The notes: generated from the sequence alone by a model not told the origin. 64,000 bases of DNA from Hydrogenophaga sp. (GCF_030651625.1 NZ_JAUSCF010000030.1:124001-188000), one strand, 5' to 3'. Positions 1 through 9,220 are shown, counted from the stretch's first letter. Numbers and translations are program-made.

Positions 1-222
1 CGCCTGCAGAAGCTGCCCACTCACCAACACTTCACCGGAAGTAACCGCGTCACCGACATCCACATGCAGAACGGTCACTTGAATCGCGCGATCTGCCCTT
101 ACCTCGTGTTCCATCTTCATGGATTCGAGCACAACGAGCAGGGCACCGGCTTGCACGCTATCGCCGGGTTTCACCAGCCATTCAATGACTTGGGCAGACA
201 AGGGGGAGCGCATGTCGATCAT
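1..222 (-). CDS. Biotin/lipoyl-attachment (biotin carboxyl carrier) protein, cut by window edge
   Basis: The minus-strand frame starts at ATG 222 and is still open at base 1, giving 74 residues. It shows the biotinyl domain signature ESMKMEHEV, in which the lysine between two methionines is the biotinylated residue, preceded by the family pattern MRSPLSAQVIEWLVKPGDSV. An in-frame stop at 261-259 lies upstream, so the biotin domain is at the N-terminus: either a stand-alone carrier of about 75 residues or the start of a longer protein. It would carry the carboxyl group for an acyl-CoA or related biotin-dependent carboxylase. The partner subunits are not in the window. A second possible start is the ATG at 213. 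Confidence 0.8.
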   Translation of the reverse strand, partial: MIDMRSPLSAQVIEWLVKPGDSVQAGALLVVLESMKMEHEVRADRAIQVTVLHVDVGDAVTSGEVLVSGQLLQA

Positions 223-538
223 GCGCAAGATTCTGCGACGGTCCGGCAGTGGCTGGGGTCAATCTTGCGACAGGGAGCGCATACGACGTCCAGTCAGACT
301 AGTTGCTCCACCTCGCAGCCACGACCCACGACGCATGCAACGGTCCCATCCAGGGGAACCGCCGAGTCGGCTTTGCCGGACGGCCAGTGCCGCCCCCTAG
401 GAGGTGGCGCGAAGCGAGGGTTACTCATGCTGCGGCGCGAAATGCCTCTTCCAGAGATGCCGTGGAACCGGCTTTGCCGGGCCACTGGTATCGCCCCCTT
501 GGGGTGACGCGAAGCGGCGCGGGGGGGAGTTTCATCTC
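223..538. other. Intergenic region with two copies of the GC-rich palindromic repeat
   Basis: No convincing gene is present. Two related repeat units lie at about 354-416 and 433-526. Both contain a variant of the core cggctttgccgg followed by a cgccccct...gg stem and a gcgaagcg tail. Open frames here are repeat-derived and shift composition with the repeat. Confidence 0.7.
433..526 (+). repeat. GC-rich interspersed palindromic repeat, copy near full length
   Basis: The unit reads gcgcgaaatgcc, then ggaaccggctttgccggg, then a cgcccccttggggtgacgcg stem and a gcgcggggg tail. The same order of blocks recurs at 4280-4378, and in inverse orientation at 22748-22847. It lies just downstream of the minus-strand gene ending at 539, so it may also act in 3' end formation. 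That role is inferred. Confidence 0.75.
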
Positions 539-853
539 TCAGTCGTACATGTTGGAGTCGGCCCACTGGGATGAAGGCCCGTCATCGTCGGAAGTCACAG
601 CCACATTCAGATTGAGCACAAACACGACTTCTCCCCCGAATCGCCCCACGCCCAAGGTCTTCATGAGCTGCTGCTCCTGCTCCGGACGTTCCATGCGCAG
701 GAAGCAGATCGCCTGCTTGGTTCCCTCGTGCATGGCGGTGAGAATGTCCAGCCGGGTGATGCGGCCGAACTCGCTGCACAGCTGGTGCAACGAAGACTTC
801 AAGCTGGCCACATCGCTGTGGCGCCGGAGTTCTGCAAGCGCGGTCATGGTCAA
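539..853 (-). CDS. Small RRM-like hypothetical protein
   Basis: A 104-residue soluble protein with no signal peptide. The order of elements, helix (residues 18-30, LKSSLHQLCSEFG), strand (RITRLDIL), strand (QAICFLRM), helix (PEQEQQLMKTLG), strand (GEVVFVLNL), resembles half to most of an RNA-recognition-motif fold, with CFLRM in the place of the RNP1-like strand. I do not recognise a named family, so RNA binding is an inference from layout only. The C-terminus is an acidic, serine-rich tail (SDDDGPSSQW). The start is chosen as the first ATG of the frame; ATG at 847 is two codons downstream. Confidence 0.6.
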   Translation of the reverse strand: MTMTALAELRRHSDVASLKSSLHQLCSEFGRITRLDILTAMHEGTKQAICFLRMERPEQEQQLMKTLGVGRFGGEVVFVLNLNVAVTSDDDGPSSQWADSNMYD

Positions 854-1160
854 TCTACCCCTGATGAATCCTGTGTGGAGCCGCCTGACTTGAAGTGTTC
901 AACCGCAAGAGAAGCGTTAAGCGGATATTAGTACATGCGCTACAAAAAAACACATCTTTGCAACAACTTTGCATGTGACAAATTACCAGCTATTCGGCCT
1001 GACACTTGATAGGCTGGCGAATCGGGCAAGGAAGCCTTTTCGGCCAGCTTTCAAATGGGTGACCAGGCCTCCTTCACCCAGCAGACACTAGGAGCCTGCT
1101 CTTTGACCTGCCTTCAATGTGCTACCCCGGGCGCACTGCCTGTGACAAATCGAGACTTCC
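854..1160. other. Divergent intergenic region, AT-rich, probably promoters
   Basis: It separates the minus-strand RRM-like gene from the GGDEF-EAL gene and is clearly more AT-rich than its surroundings between about 930 and 1000, including a run of seven A at 943-949. This fits promoters for both genes. I cannot assign -35/-10 boxes with confidence, and no gene is visible. Confidence 0.5.
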
Positions 1161-4124
1161 ATGCGCTCACTGCCTGAAATGCCTGCCGCCTCTGCCCCGA
1201 ATGACCGCCCGGAATCGCCCGACGGGCGCCCTCCATTGCGGCGCGCATTCGATCACCTGACCGCGATGGCCGTGCGACTCACAGATGCCAGGGGAGCGGT
1301 GCTGGTGGTGCCAGCAGGAGACTCGGTCACGATCAAAGGCGCAACGGGCCTCTCACCCACCGAGCAGGGTGGCTTTGTGGCATGGGCCGGGCCGGCCTGC
1401 CCCCTTCTTGTTGGATCGGATGAATCGGCCTGCATCACGCCAACCGACTCCCCCGCCCTGTCCACCATCAATGCGGGAGCAAAGCCGATTCAACAAACCG
1501 ACTGGATGGCCTTTCCGGCGAAGTCGGCGCGTCCAGACGGCTGGCTGGTGTTGCTGGACGCGCACCCTGCGGACAGGAACTCGAACCACGCCGCCGACAC
1601 ACTGGCGCTCGTGCTTGAGCAGGCGCAAGCGTTGCTGGACCTGGACAAGCTGGAGTCTTCTCCAAACGCCCTGCATGAAAGCGAAAGCCGACTCAACCTG
1701 ACCGAACACACTGCGGGCGTGGGCAGCTGGGCGGTGGTGCTGTCCACCGGCCAGGTTCATATCTCCAACGAATGCGCATCGATCCTTGGCGTGGACGATG
1801 CCTCGAAATTCGATTCCATGGAGGCGATGGTGAACTGCTACACGCCTGAATGGCGCGATGGCATGCAAAAACGCTTGTCGCGTTGTCAGCAGTCCGGCGT
1901 GCCCTTTGACGAAGAAATACAGGTGATGGTGGAGGGTGTGGGCCCCAAATGGGTTCGCACTGTGGGTGCAGCACTGCGCGATGCACAGGGTCACATCGTC
2001 CGCCTCCAGGGCGCCGTTCAGGACATATCGGCTCAAAAGCAAGCCCAGCAGGAAACGCTGCGCCTCGCCATGCGCCTGACCACCACATTGGCCAGCATCA
2101 CCGAGGCCTTCGTGACACTGGATCGGGAGTGTCGCTTCACCTATCTGAACCAGGAAAGTGAGCGTCTGCTCCAGAAGTCGACTGCCGACTTGCTCGACAA
2201 AGAAATCTGGGACGGCTTCGGCCCCAGCCTCGCTGAACGCCTTCGGGACCAGATGCACAAAGCGCTCAAAAACAACCGGCGCATTGAAATGGAGGACCAT
2301 TTTCCCAGCCTTGGCAAATGGCTGGAGGTGCGCGCCTATCCGTTCGCCGAGGGCCTGGCTGTTTATTTCCGCGACGTCACCGAAAGGCGGCGTTCGCAGG
2401 AGCAGCTGATGCTGCTGGAAACCAGCGTGGCGCGACTGAACGACATCGTCGCCATCGCCGAGACCGGCATCAACAACAACCAGGAGCCTCGCATCGTTTT
2501 CGTCAACGACGCGTTCGAGCGGCACACCGGCTACTCCCGCGACGAGGTACTGGGCCAGACCCCGCACATGCTGCTGGAACTGGAACCGGCACTGCCCAAG
2601 CTGAGGGAAATGGCCATGGGCCTGCAGATGAACCGCCAGGCCCGAACGGAGCTCATGGTGCATCGCAAGAACGGGGCCATGTTCTGGGTCGAACTGGAAG
2701 TGGTGTCGGTACAAGCCACGGCCGAGGACGTCACCCACTGGGTGGCGGTGGGACGCGACATCACCCAGCGCAAGACCGCCGAAGACATGATCCGGCACAT
2801 GGCGCTCTACGATCCGCTGACCGACCTGCCCAACCGCCAGTTGCTGACCGAACGTCTTCAGCAGGCGCTGGCACAAAGCGAACGGTCAGGTCAGCACGGC
2901 GCACTGATGTTCATCGACCTCGACAACTTCAAGATCCTCAACGACACGCTGGGTCACCACGTCGGAGACCAGTTGCTCAAGAAGGTGGCCATCCGACTCG
3001 CACAAAGCGTGCGCAAGACCGACACCGTGGCCCGCCTGGGCGGTGACGAGTTCGTGATCATGGTCGACGATCTCAGCACCGACCCCGAAGCCGCAGCGCT
3101 GAAATCGCATGCCCTGGCCAACAAAGTGCTCACCATGCTGCGCGAACCCTTCCATGTGGGCGGGCACCAGCATTTCGCCACGCCCAGCATCGGCGTCACC
3201 GCGTTCACCGGTCTCAACGACGATGTGGGCGAACTGCTCAAGCAGGCCGATCTGGCGATGTACCAGGCCAAGACGCTGGGTCGCAACACGCTGTGCTTTT
3301 TCGACCCCGCCATGCAGGCCACGGTCAACGCCAACGCAGCACTCGGCGTGGACATGCGGGTCGCGCTGAAGGAGCAGCAGTTTGTCGTCTACTACCAGCC
3401 TCAGGTGGACCGCCAGGGTGTGATCACGGGCGTGGAGGCGCTCGTGCGCTGGCAACACCCACAACGCGGACTCATCACCCCGATCCATTTCATTCCAGTG
3501 GCCGAAGACAACGGCATGATCCTGCCGCTGGGGCAATGGGTGCTGGAGACCGCCTGCGAACAGCTCGCTGCCTGGGCCGACTGGCCACAGACCACCAATC
3601 TCACCATTGCCGTGAATGTCAGCGTGCACCAGTTCCGCCACCCCGACTTTGTCGACATGGTGATGGCGGCCATCGGCCGAACCGGAATCAAGCCGCAACG
3701 GCTCAAACTCGAGCTGACCGAAAGCCTGCTGGCCGACCGCATGGAAATCACCATTGAAAAGATGGGCATGCTCAAGGACCTCGGAGTGACCCTCTCGCTG
3801 GACGACTTCGGTGTGGGCTATTCCTCACTCTCGGTGCTGAAGCGTCTGCCGCTCGATCAGCTCAAGATCGACAAAGGCTTCGTGGCCGATGTGCTCACCG
3901 ACCCCAACGATGCGGCCATCTCAAGGGCCATCATCACGCTCGCACAAAGCCTGAGTTTGCAGGTGGTTGCAGAAGGCGTGGAAACCCAGGAGCAGCGGGA
4001 GTTTCTGGCCTACCAGGGCTGCGACCAGTTTCAGGGACACCTGTTCTCGCCACCACTGCCGATCGCCACACTGGACGCTTTTTTGCGCAACCCTTCTTCG
4101 GGGATGATGGTGGTCAGTCAGTAG
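1161..4124 (+). CDS. Multi-PAS diguanylate cyclase/phosphodiesterase (GGDEF-EAL)
   Basis: A 987-residue cytosolic c-di-GMP turnover protein. In order: a weak GAF-like N-terminal region (about 30-160), three PAS/PAC units (about 178-295, 300-413, 418-543), GGDEF (about 547-715) and EAL (about 735-975). The GGDEF motif is intact (627-631), preceded by the I-site RKTD (618-621) at the usual five-residue spacing, so product inhibition is plausible. The EAL motif (759-761) and the DDFGVGYSS loop (from 881) are intact, as are NVSVHQF, LELTES and AEGVET. Both activities are therefore possible; which dominates cannot be read from sequence. There are no transmembrane segments, so the input is probably a cytosolic ligand or redox signal. 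It has its own upstream region and no operon partner. Confidence 0.93.
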   Translation: MRSLPEMPAASAPNDRPESPDGRPPLRRAFDHLTAMAVRLTDARGAVLVVPAGDSVTIKGATGLSPTEQGGFVAWAGPACPLLVGSDESACITPTDSPALSTINAGAKPIQQTDWMAFPAKSARPDGWLVLLDAHPADRNSNHAADTLALVLEQAQALLDLDKLESSPNALHESESRLNLTEHTAGVGSWAVVLSTGQVHISNECASILGVDDASKFDSMEAMVNCYTPEWRDGMQKRLSRCQQSGVPFDEEIQVMVEGVGPKWVRTVGAALRDAQGHIVRLQGAVQDISAQKQAQQETLRLAMRLTTTLASITEAFVTLDRECRFTYLNQESERLLQKSTADLLDKEIWDGFGPSLAERLRDQMHKALKNNRRIEMEDHFPSLGKWLEVRAYPFAEGLAVYFRDVTERRRSQEQLMLLETSVARLNDIVAIAETGINNNQEPRIVFVNDAFERHTGYSRDEVLGQTPHMLLELEPALPKLREMAMGLQMNRQARTELMVHRKNGAMFWVELEVVSVQATAEDVTHWVAVGRDITQRKTAEDMIRHMALYDPLTDLPNRQLLTERLQQALAQSERSGQHGALMFIDLDNFKILNDTLGHHVGDQLLKKVAIRLAQSVRKTDTVARLGGDEFVIMVDDLSTDPEAAALKSHALANKVLTMLREPFHVGGHQHFATPSIGVTAFTGLNDDVGELLKQADLAMYQAKTLGRNTLCFFDPAMQATVNANAALGVDMRVALKEQQFVVYYQPQVDRQGVITGVEALVRWQHPQRGLITPIHFIPVAEDNGMILPLGQWVLETACEQLAAWADWPQTTNLTIAVNVSVHQFRHPDFVDMVMAAIGRTGIKPQRLKLELTESLLADRMEITIEKMGMLKDLGVTLSLDDFGVGYSSLSVLKRLPLDQLKIDKGFVADVLTDPNDAAISRAIITLAQSLSLQVVAEGVETQEQREFLAYQGCDQFQGHLFSPPLPIATLDAFLRNPSSGMMVVSQ

Positions 4125-4132
4125 GCAAGACC

Positions 4133-4380
4133 CCCCGCGCCGCCTTCGGCGTCACCCCCCTGGAAGGGGGGCGGCACCAGCAGCCCGTCCTGAGCTTGTC
4201 GAAGGGCGGTTCTGCTGTGCCCCTGGACGGCGTACCTGCACTCGATATGGGTCGCACTCCGGAACGGTGAAAAGACCTCCGGCGCGAAGTGCCCCACTTC
4301 CAGGGATACCGTCGGGCCGGCTTTGCCGGACGACTGGTATCGCCCCCTTGAGGGGGTTGCGCGAAGCGCGGCGGGGGTGC
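4133..4380. repeat. Repeat-filled gap between convergent genes
   Basis: It holds a GC-rich palindromic unit at about 4133-4180, a REP-like tcctgagcttgtcgaagg element (4183-4207) and a second full unit at about 4280-4380. The genes on both sides converge on it, so the hairpins may act as a two-way transcription barrier. Confidence 0.7.
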
Positions 4381-4387
4381 TTCCAGT

Positions 4388-5746
4388 TCAGACGTGCAGC
4401 AGCAGGAATCGACGCTCCCAGGGACTGATCACGTCGAAGTATTCGCGGTACTCGGTTTCCTTGATGGCACTGTATGTCTGGATGAAGTGTTCACCAAACA
4501 GCTCGACCAGTGGCGCGCAGCCCATGAGTTTTTCCACGGCGTCGTCGAGGTGTCGTGGCAGCTGATGAGGCTGCTCGTAGGCGCTGCCGGTGATCGGTTC
4601 GCTGGGCTTGAGGCCCTGCTTCATTCCCAGGTAGCCACAGGCCAGGCTGGCCGCCAGGGCCAGATAGGGGTTCACATCCACACCAGCCAGCCGGTTCTCC
4701 ACCCGACGCGCTTCCGGTCCGGAGTGCGGCACCCGCAGTCCACAGGTGCGGTTGTCGTGACCCCAGCTCAGGTTGATGGGCGCCGAAGTGAACCGGGAGA
4801 GCCGCCGGTACGAGTTCACGTAGGGTGCGAAGAAGGCGGTAGCAGCGGGCAAGTAGGTCTGGAGGCCACCGATGTAGTGGAGGAATGCGTCGGATGGTGT
4901 GCCATCGGGCTGACTGAAGATGTTCTTCCCATTGTCCAGACCCACCACGCTCTGGTGAATATGCATGGCACTGCCGGGCTGGCCCTGCATGGGCTTGGCC
5001 ATGAAGGTGGCGTACATCTGGTGGCGTATGGCCACTTCGCGGATGGTGCGCTTGAACAGGAAAACCTGGTCTGCCAACGGCAGCGGGTCCCCGTGGTCGA
5101 GGTTGATTTCCATCTGGGCCGTGCCCATCTCATGGATCAGCGTGTCCAGCTGAATGCCTTCGGCCTCGCACCAGTCGTACATCACATCAAAAATGTCGTC
5201 GTACTCGTTGATCGCATCCATCGAGAAGCTCTGCATGCCCGCCTCGGTGCGTTTGGTGCGCCCCACCGGGGGCTTGAGCGGAATGTCTTCGTCGGGCTCG
5301 ACCTGCACCAGGTAGAACTCCATTTCGGGCGCCACCACCGGCTTCCAGCCTTCGTCAGCATAGAGCTTGAGCACCCGGCGCAACACGTTGCGAGGTGAGA
5401 GCTGCACGGCTTTGCCGTCAAAGTTGAAGCAGTCGTGAATGATCTGAGCGGTGGGTTCCTTGGCCCAGGGCACGGGCCGCAAGGTCTCGGGGTCCGGCAT
5501 GAGCAGCATGTCCGGGTCGGCCACCGAGGTGAAATCCTTCTCCGGGTAGTCGCCGGTCACGGTCATGGCCAGCACCGCCTCCGGCAGGCGCAGGCCCACC
5601 TCGGGGTTGTATTTGTGGCGCGGCACAATCTTGCCGCGGGCCTGGCCCGCCATGTCGGGGATGATGCATTCCACTTCGGTGATGCGGTGTTCGTCCAGCC
5701 ATTGCTGGATGCGCTGGGCGTCGTTGGCCGGGCTGGCGTCGGTCAT
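4388..5746 (-). CDS. Glutamine synthetase family protein (gamma-glutamylpolyamine synthetase-like)
   Basis: A 452-residue protein of the glutamine synthetase superfamily. It shows an N-terminal beta-grasp region (about 10-105) and a catalytic barrel with EMEFYLVQ, the metal-binding EMGTAQMEINL, the AMHIHQS block and the late VENRLAGVDVNPYLALAA segment containing the adenylate/ammonia-site arginines. Length and motif wording match the PuuA group, which ligates glutamate to putrescine or other amines, better than GlnA: the C-terminal adenylylation loop of GlnA is not visible. It lies beside putA in the same orientation, separated by 291 bp of repeats, so a shared role in amine-to-glutamate nitrogen catabolism is plausible. 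The substrate is uncertain. Confidence 0.85.
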   Translation of the reverse strand: MTDASPANDAQRIQQWLDEHRITEVECIIPDMAGQARGKIVPRHKYNPEVGLRLPEAVLAMTVTGDYPEKDFTSVADPDMLLMPDPETLRPVPWAKEPTAQIIHDCFNFDGKAVQLSPRNVLRRVLKLYADEGWKPVVAPEMEFYLVQVEPDEDIPLKPPVGRTKRTEAGMQSFSMDAINEYDDIFDVMYDWCEAEGIQLDTLIHEMGTAQMEINLDHGDPLPLADQVFLFKRTIREVAIRHQMYATFMAKPMQGQPGSAMHIHQSVVGLDNGKNIFSQPDGTPSDAFLHYIGGLQTYLPAATAFFAPYVNSYRRLSRFTSAPINLSWGHDNRTCGLRVPHSGPEARRVENRLAGVDVNPYLALAASLACGYLGMKQGLKPSEPITGSAYEQPHQLPRHLDDAVEKLMGCAPLVELFGEHFIQTYSAIKETEYREYFDVISPWERRFLLLHV

Positions 5747-5863
5747 GGTGTGTTCCGTGGATGGTCACCCGGTGGTGGGGCGGGCATCAGTATCGCACCG
5801 CCTCCACTCCGCACGAGGTGCCACCATCCAGAGACACCAAGGGTCCGGCTCCGCCGCCAAGGT

Positions 5864-5892
5864 GAGCCCTTCGACAGGCTCAGGGCGAACGG
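5864..5892 (+). repeat. REP-like element with gagcccttcgacaggctc core
   Basis: Contains the motif ttcgacaggctcagggcgaa, an imperfect hairpin (gagccc...gggc). Related elements occur at 4183-4207 (inverse orientation) and 24533-24559. This sequence type is a familiar short interspersed repeat in betaproteobacteria. Confidence 0.7.
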
Positions 5893-5932
5893 ATGGGTGA
5901 GCGAGCAAACCGAGGAAGCCAAAACCCCGCTC

Positions 5933-6054
5933 GCGCGAAGTGCCCCTGTCCAGGGGCAGCAAGGGACGGCTCCGCCGGCCCAAGCTGCCGTCCCCCCTCG
6001 AAGCGCCGAAGGCGCGCTACGGAGGGGGGAAGCCGCGTCAGCGGCGCAGGGGGG
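5933..6054 (-). repeat. GC-rich palindromic repeat downstream of putA
   Basis: Blocks gcgaagtgcccct, a ggctccgccggcc stem, a cccccctcgaagcgcc and ggcgcgctacggagggggg stem pair and a gcagggggg tail. The last codons of putA (about 6038-6050, residues NSPLRR) are formed by the repeat edge, so the C-terminus of PutA is probably repeat-derived. Confidence 0.65.
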
Positions 6055-9000
6055 AGTTTGCAAAAAGTTCCACGTTACCGCCAGCAGCGGTGGTGTTGAT
6101 CGTCAGTGTCTGTTCGGCGCAAAAGCGCAGCAGGTAGTTCGGTCCGCCCGCCTTCGGGCCAGTGCCTGAGAGGCCCTCACCACCAAACGGCTGCACGCCC
6201 ACCACCGCACCGATCATGTTGCGGTTCACGTACACATTTCCCACACGGGCCGCGCGGGCCAGGACCTGGGCGCGGTTGTCGATGCGGGTCTGGATGCCGA
6301 GCGTGAGTCCGTAGCCCAGGGCGTTGATCTGCAGTAGCGTCGCCATGGGGTCGCCCTTCCAGCGCACCACCTGCAGCACCGGGCCAAAAATCTCCTGCTT
6401 CGCGTCCGCAATGGCACCAATCTCAAACATCTGCGGCGGCATGAGATTGGGTATGGCGGTCGCCTGGGTCACCGCAGGCAACAGCGGCTTGGCGTGCGCA
6501 TGCAATCGCTGGACTTCGCGCTGGATGCCCTCGAAGGCCTCGGTATCGATCAATGGACCCACATCGGTGGCCGGATCGGCGGTGTCGCCCACCACCAGTT
6601 CCTGTGCCGCACCCTGGATCATTTCAATCACCTGGTCAGCGATGCCCTCGTGCACACACAGCAACCGAAGGGCCGAGCAGCGCTGGCCCGCGCTGCGGAA
6701 GGCGCTTTGCACCACCGCGTCGACCACCTGTTCGGGCAGCGCCGTGCTGTCCACCAGCATGGCGTTGATGCCCCCGGTTTCAGCGATCAACGGCACGATG
6801 GGGCCGTCCTTCTCGGCCAGCGCGCGCTGGATGATCTTGGCCACCTGGGTCGATCCGGTGAACACCACACCAGCGACCCCAGGCTGCGCCACCAGCGACG
6901 CGCCCACGGTCTCGCCTGAGCCGTGCAGCAGTTGCAGCGCATCGACTGGAATGCCGGCTGCGTGCAGCAGCTTCACGGCTTCCAGGGCCACAGCCGGGGT
7001 CTGCTCAGCCGGTTTGGCCAGCACCGTGTTGCCCGTGGCCAGCGCTGCGGCCACCTGCCCCACGAAGATGGCCAGCGGGAAATTCCAGGGGCTGATGCAG
7101 ACCCATGCGCCCCGCCCTTCCAGGCGCAGGGTGTTGCTTTCGCCCGTGGGACCAGGCAGGGTCTGGGGAGACTGGATACGCTCGGCTTCATTGGCGTAGA
7201 AGCACAGAAAGTCCACCGCCTCGCGCACCTCGGACACAGCGTCGCTCCAGGTCTTGTGCGCTTCTTTCACCAGCAAGGCGCAGAAACGGGGCAACTGTGC
7301 CTCCAGGGCATCGCCAGCGGAACGCAGGACAGCCGCGCGTCGGGACACCGGTGTGTGGTTCCAGGCATCAAAGGCTTTGACGGCGCGGTTCACAGCGGCC
7401 ACTGCGTTTTCAGATCGCGCTTCAGGCACGGTAGGCACCACACACACCGCATGGGCAGCAAGAAGGTCGTCGCGCTGGGTAACCACGGCGAGGTCCCGCC
7501 CCTGGCTGTTGGCGCGTCCGGCGCCATACAGCTCCAGCGGAAGTGGCAGTGAAGCCGTCGGCTCAAGCCGCTGTGGGGAAATCAGCAGCTCTTCCATGCC
7601 CACCGATTCGTCAGCCAGTTGGTGCACGAAGGACGAGTTGGCGCCGTTCTCCAGCAGGCGGCGCACCAGGTAGGCCAGCAAGTCGCGGTGCGCGCCCACC
7701 GGGGCGTAGACCCTGCAGCCGATGTTCGGGTTCTTCAGCACTTCGCGGTAGATTCCTTCGCCCATGCCATGCAGGCGCTGCAGTTCGAACCGGGGCGCAG
7801 CACCCGATGCAGCTCCAGAAGTCTCGCGATTCGACGCGATTTGAAGGATGGCCGCAATCGTGCCTGCGTTGTGTGTGGCGAACTGCGGAAAGATTGCATC
7901 GGGTGCAGCCAGCAAGGCCTTGGCGCAGGCCAGGTAGCTCACGTCGGTGTGGTGCTTGTGGGTGAAAACCGGGTAGGCGGGCAGTCCCTGCTCCTGCGCC
8001 CGCTTGATCTCGGCGTCCCAGTAGGCGCCCTTGACCAGACGGCACATGAAGCGCAGCTGGTAGCGCCGCGCCAGCGAAGCCACGTGTTCGATCAGCTCGA
8101 CCGCGCGCGTCTGGTAGGCCTGCAAGGCCAGGCCAAAACCCTGCCACTGCGGAAAGCGCTCGCTCACCAGCCGGGCCAGGGCCTCGAACACGTCGAGGGA
8201 GAGTTCAAGCCGCTCCACTTCTTCGGCGTCGATGGTGAGATTGAGGTTGGCCGCCGCGGCGGTCTCGCACAGCTGCCACACGCGGGGCACAAGCTCGTCC
8301 ATCACGCGGGCATGCTGCGCATCTTCAAAGCGCGGATGCAGTGCGCTGAGCTTGATGGAGATGCCGTCGTTCTGCACCGGGCTGCGGGCTGGGTTGGCGG
8401 TGCGCGCGATGGCCGTGATGGCACTCTGATAGCTCGCCAGGTAGCGCAACGCATCGGCGTCGGTGCGGGCACCCTCGCCCAGCATGTCGAAACTGAAACT
8501 GAGATTGCCTTGCTTTTTCCGTGCACTCGCGGCCTCCTTCATCCCTTCTTCGATGGTCTGGCCAAGCACGAACTGGCGGCCGAGCAATTGCACCGCCCGC
8601 AGCGTGGCGCCCACGACGGTCCTGGCTCCCAGCTTGGTCATCAGGCCGGGCTGACGGTCTTCGCTGGGAAGGAAATGCTTGGACATCGCGATGGCGCTGG
8701 ACGACAGCCGCGCCAGTGTGGAAACCTGGCCCCCAACCCTGGCTTCGCCAGGCCCCCCGAGGGGGTGCACGCCCCCTTGGGGCGGCCCGGCGGTGGCGTG
8801 GGCCGCACCATCAAAATCCGCCCGGCCCAGCTGGTCGGCGGTGAGGGCGATCGCGGTCTCGGCGTCGGGCACCCGCAGCAGGGCTTCGGCCAATCGCATC
8901 AGGGCCAGGCCCTCGGCGCTGGAGATGGGGTATTCCTTGAGCAGGCTTTCCATGGCCCAGAACGGGGGCGGGTTGTCTCGCACGGCGCGTACCCATGGCG

Positions 9001-9115
9001 TGGCGCTTCGGGCGGCCGCCGCCCAGTCGAGCGCGCCTTGAAGCGCCGAGATTCGGTTCGCCACCAGGTTGTTCTCAGTGCGGTAGGGAAATGGCAGTCG
9101 GTCGGTGGGGCGCAT
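6038..9115 (-). CDS. putA: Bifunctional proline dehydrogenase / glutamate-semialdehyde dehydrogenase
   Basis: Oxidises proline to pyrroline-5-carboxylate with FAD, then to glutamate with NAD. Start ATG 9115 (MRPTDRLPF) is preferred over the TTG at 9169; it gives 1025 residues. There is no ribbon-helix-helix DNA-binding domain, so this is the short PutA type and cannot self-repress as the Escherichia coli protein does. The ProDH barrel spans about 160-470 (RLVKGAYWDAEIKRAQ near 356). The aldehyde dehydrogenase domain spans about 560-1010, with catalytic Cys813 in SAGQRCSAL. Residues about 104-129 are encoded by an inserted palindromic repeat (8730-8806) between the leader region and the KHFLP segment. 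A divergent Lrp-type gene, now interrupted, is the expected regulator. Confidence 0.95.
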   Translation of the reverse strand: MRPTDRLPFPYRTENNLVANRISALQGALDWAAAARSATPWVRAVRDNPPPFWAMESLLKEYPISSAEGLALMRLAEALLRVPDAETAIALTADQLGRADFDGAAHATAGPPQGGVHPLGGPGEARVGGQVSTLARLSSSAIAMSKHFLPSEDRQPGLMTKLGARTVVGATLRAVQLLGRQFVLGQTIEEGMKEAASARKKQGNLSFSFDMLGEGARTDADALRYLASYQSAITAIARTANPARSPVQNDGISIKLSALHPRFEDAQHARVMDELVPRVWQLCETAAAANLNLTIDAEEVERLELSLDVFEALARLVSERFPQWQGFGLALQAYQTRAVELIEHVASLARRYQLRFMCRLVKGAYWDAEIKRAQEQGLPAYPVFTHKHHTDVSYLACAKALLAAPDAIFPQFATHNAGTIAAILQIASNRETSGAASGAAPRFELQRLHGMGEGIYREVLKNPNIGCRVYAPVGAHRDLLAYLVRRLLENGANSSFVHQLADESVGMEELLISPQRLEPTASLPLPLELYGAGRANSQGRDLAVVTQRDDLLAAHAVCVVPTVPEARSENAVAAVNRAVKAFDAWNHTPVSRRAAVLRSAGDALEAQLPRFCALLVKEAHKTWSDAVSEVREAVDFLCFYANEAERIQSPQTLPGPTGESNTLRLEGRGAWVCISPWNFPLAIFVGQVAAALATGNTVLAKPAEQTPAVALEAVKLLHAAGIPVDALQLLHGSGETVGASLVAQPGVAGVVFTGSTQVAKIIQRALAEKDGPIVPLIAETGGINAMLVDSTALPEQVVDAVVQSAFRSAGQRCSALRLLCVHEGIADQVIEMIQGAAQELVVGDTADPATDVGPLIDTEAFEGIQREVQRLHAHAKPLLPAVTQATAIPNLMPPQMFEIGAIADAKQEIFGPVLQVVRWKGDPMATLLQINALGYGLTLGIQTRIDNRAQVLARAARVGNVYVNRNMIGAVVGVQPFGGEGLSGTGPKAGGPNYLLRFCAEQTLTINTTAAGGNVELFANSPLRR
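8730..8806 (+). repeat. Palindromic repeat inserted in frame inside putA
   Basis: The stretch holds cctggcttcgccagg (a perfect five-base stem around ttcg), then ccgagggggtgcacgccccc and ccttggggcggcccggcgg. The same order of blocks is found at 48306-48382 inside the sulfatase gene. On the minus strand it is read as a Gly/Pro-rich segment of PutA, roughly residues 104-129, without a frame break. Confidence 0.85.
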
Positions 9116-9171
9116 GGCAGGGGCTCCGGCAAAGGCACGTTGTTGAATTCCTGAATCTTCGGCCTCCAAGA

Positions 9172-9216
9172 AGTGAATTAATGTTCAATTTTCTTGTTTT
9201 TGCAGAATAATTCACT
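9172..9216. promoter_or_regulatory. Perfect inverted repeat between putA and its Lrp-type regulator
   Basis: agtgaatta (9172-9180) and taattcact (9208-9216) are exact inverse complements, centres 36 bp apart, in a strikingly AT-rich gap. Two half-sites on about the same DNA face between divergent genes fit an Lrp/AsnC octamer operator controlling putA and the regulator gene. The proposal rests on position and symmetry only. Confidence 0.6.
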
Positions 9217-9220
9217 ACTC

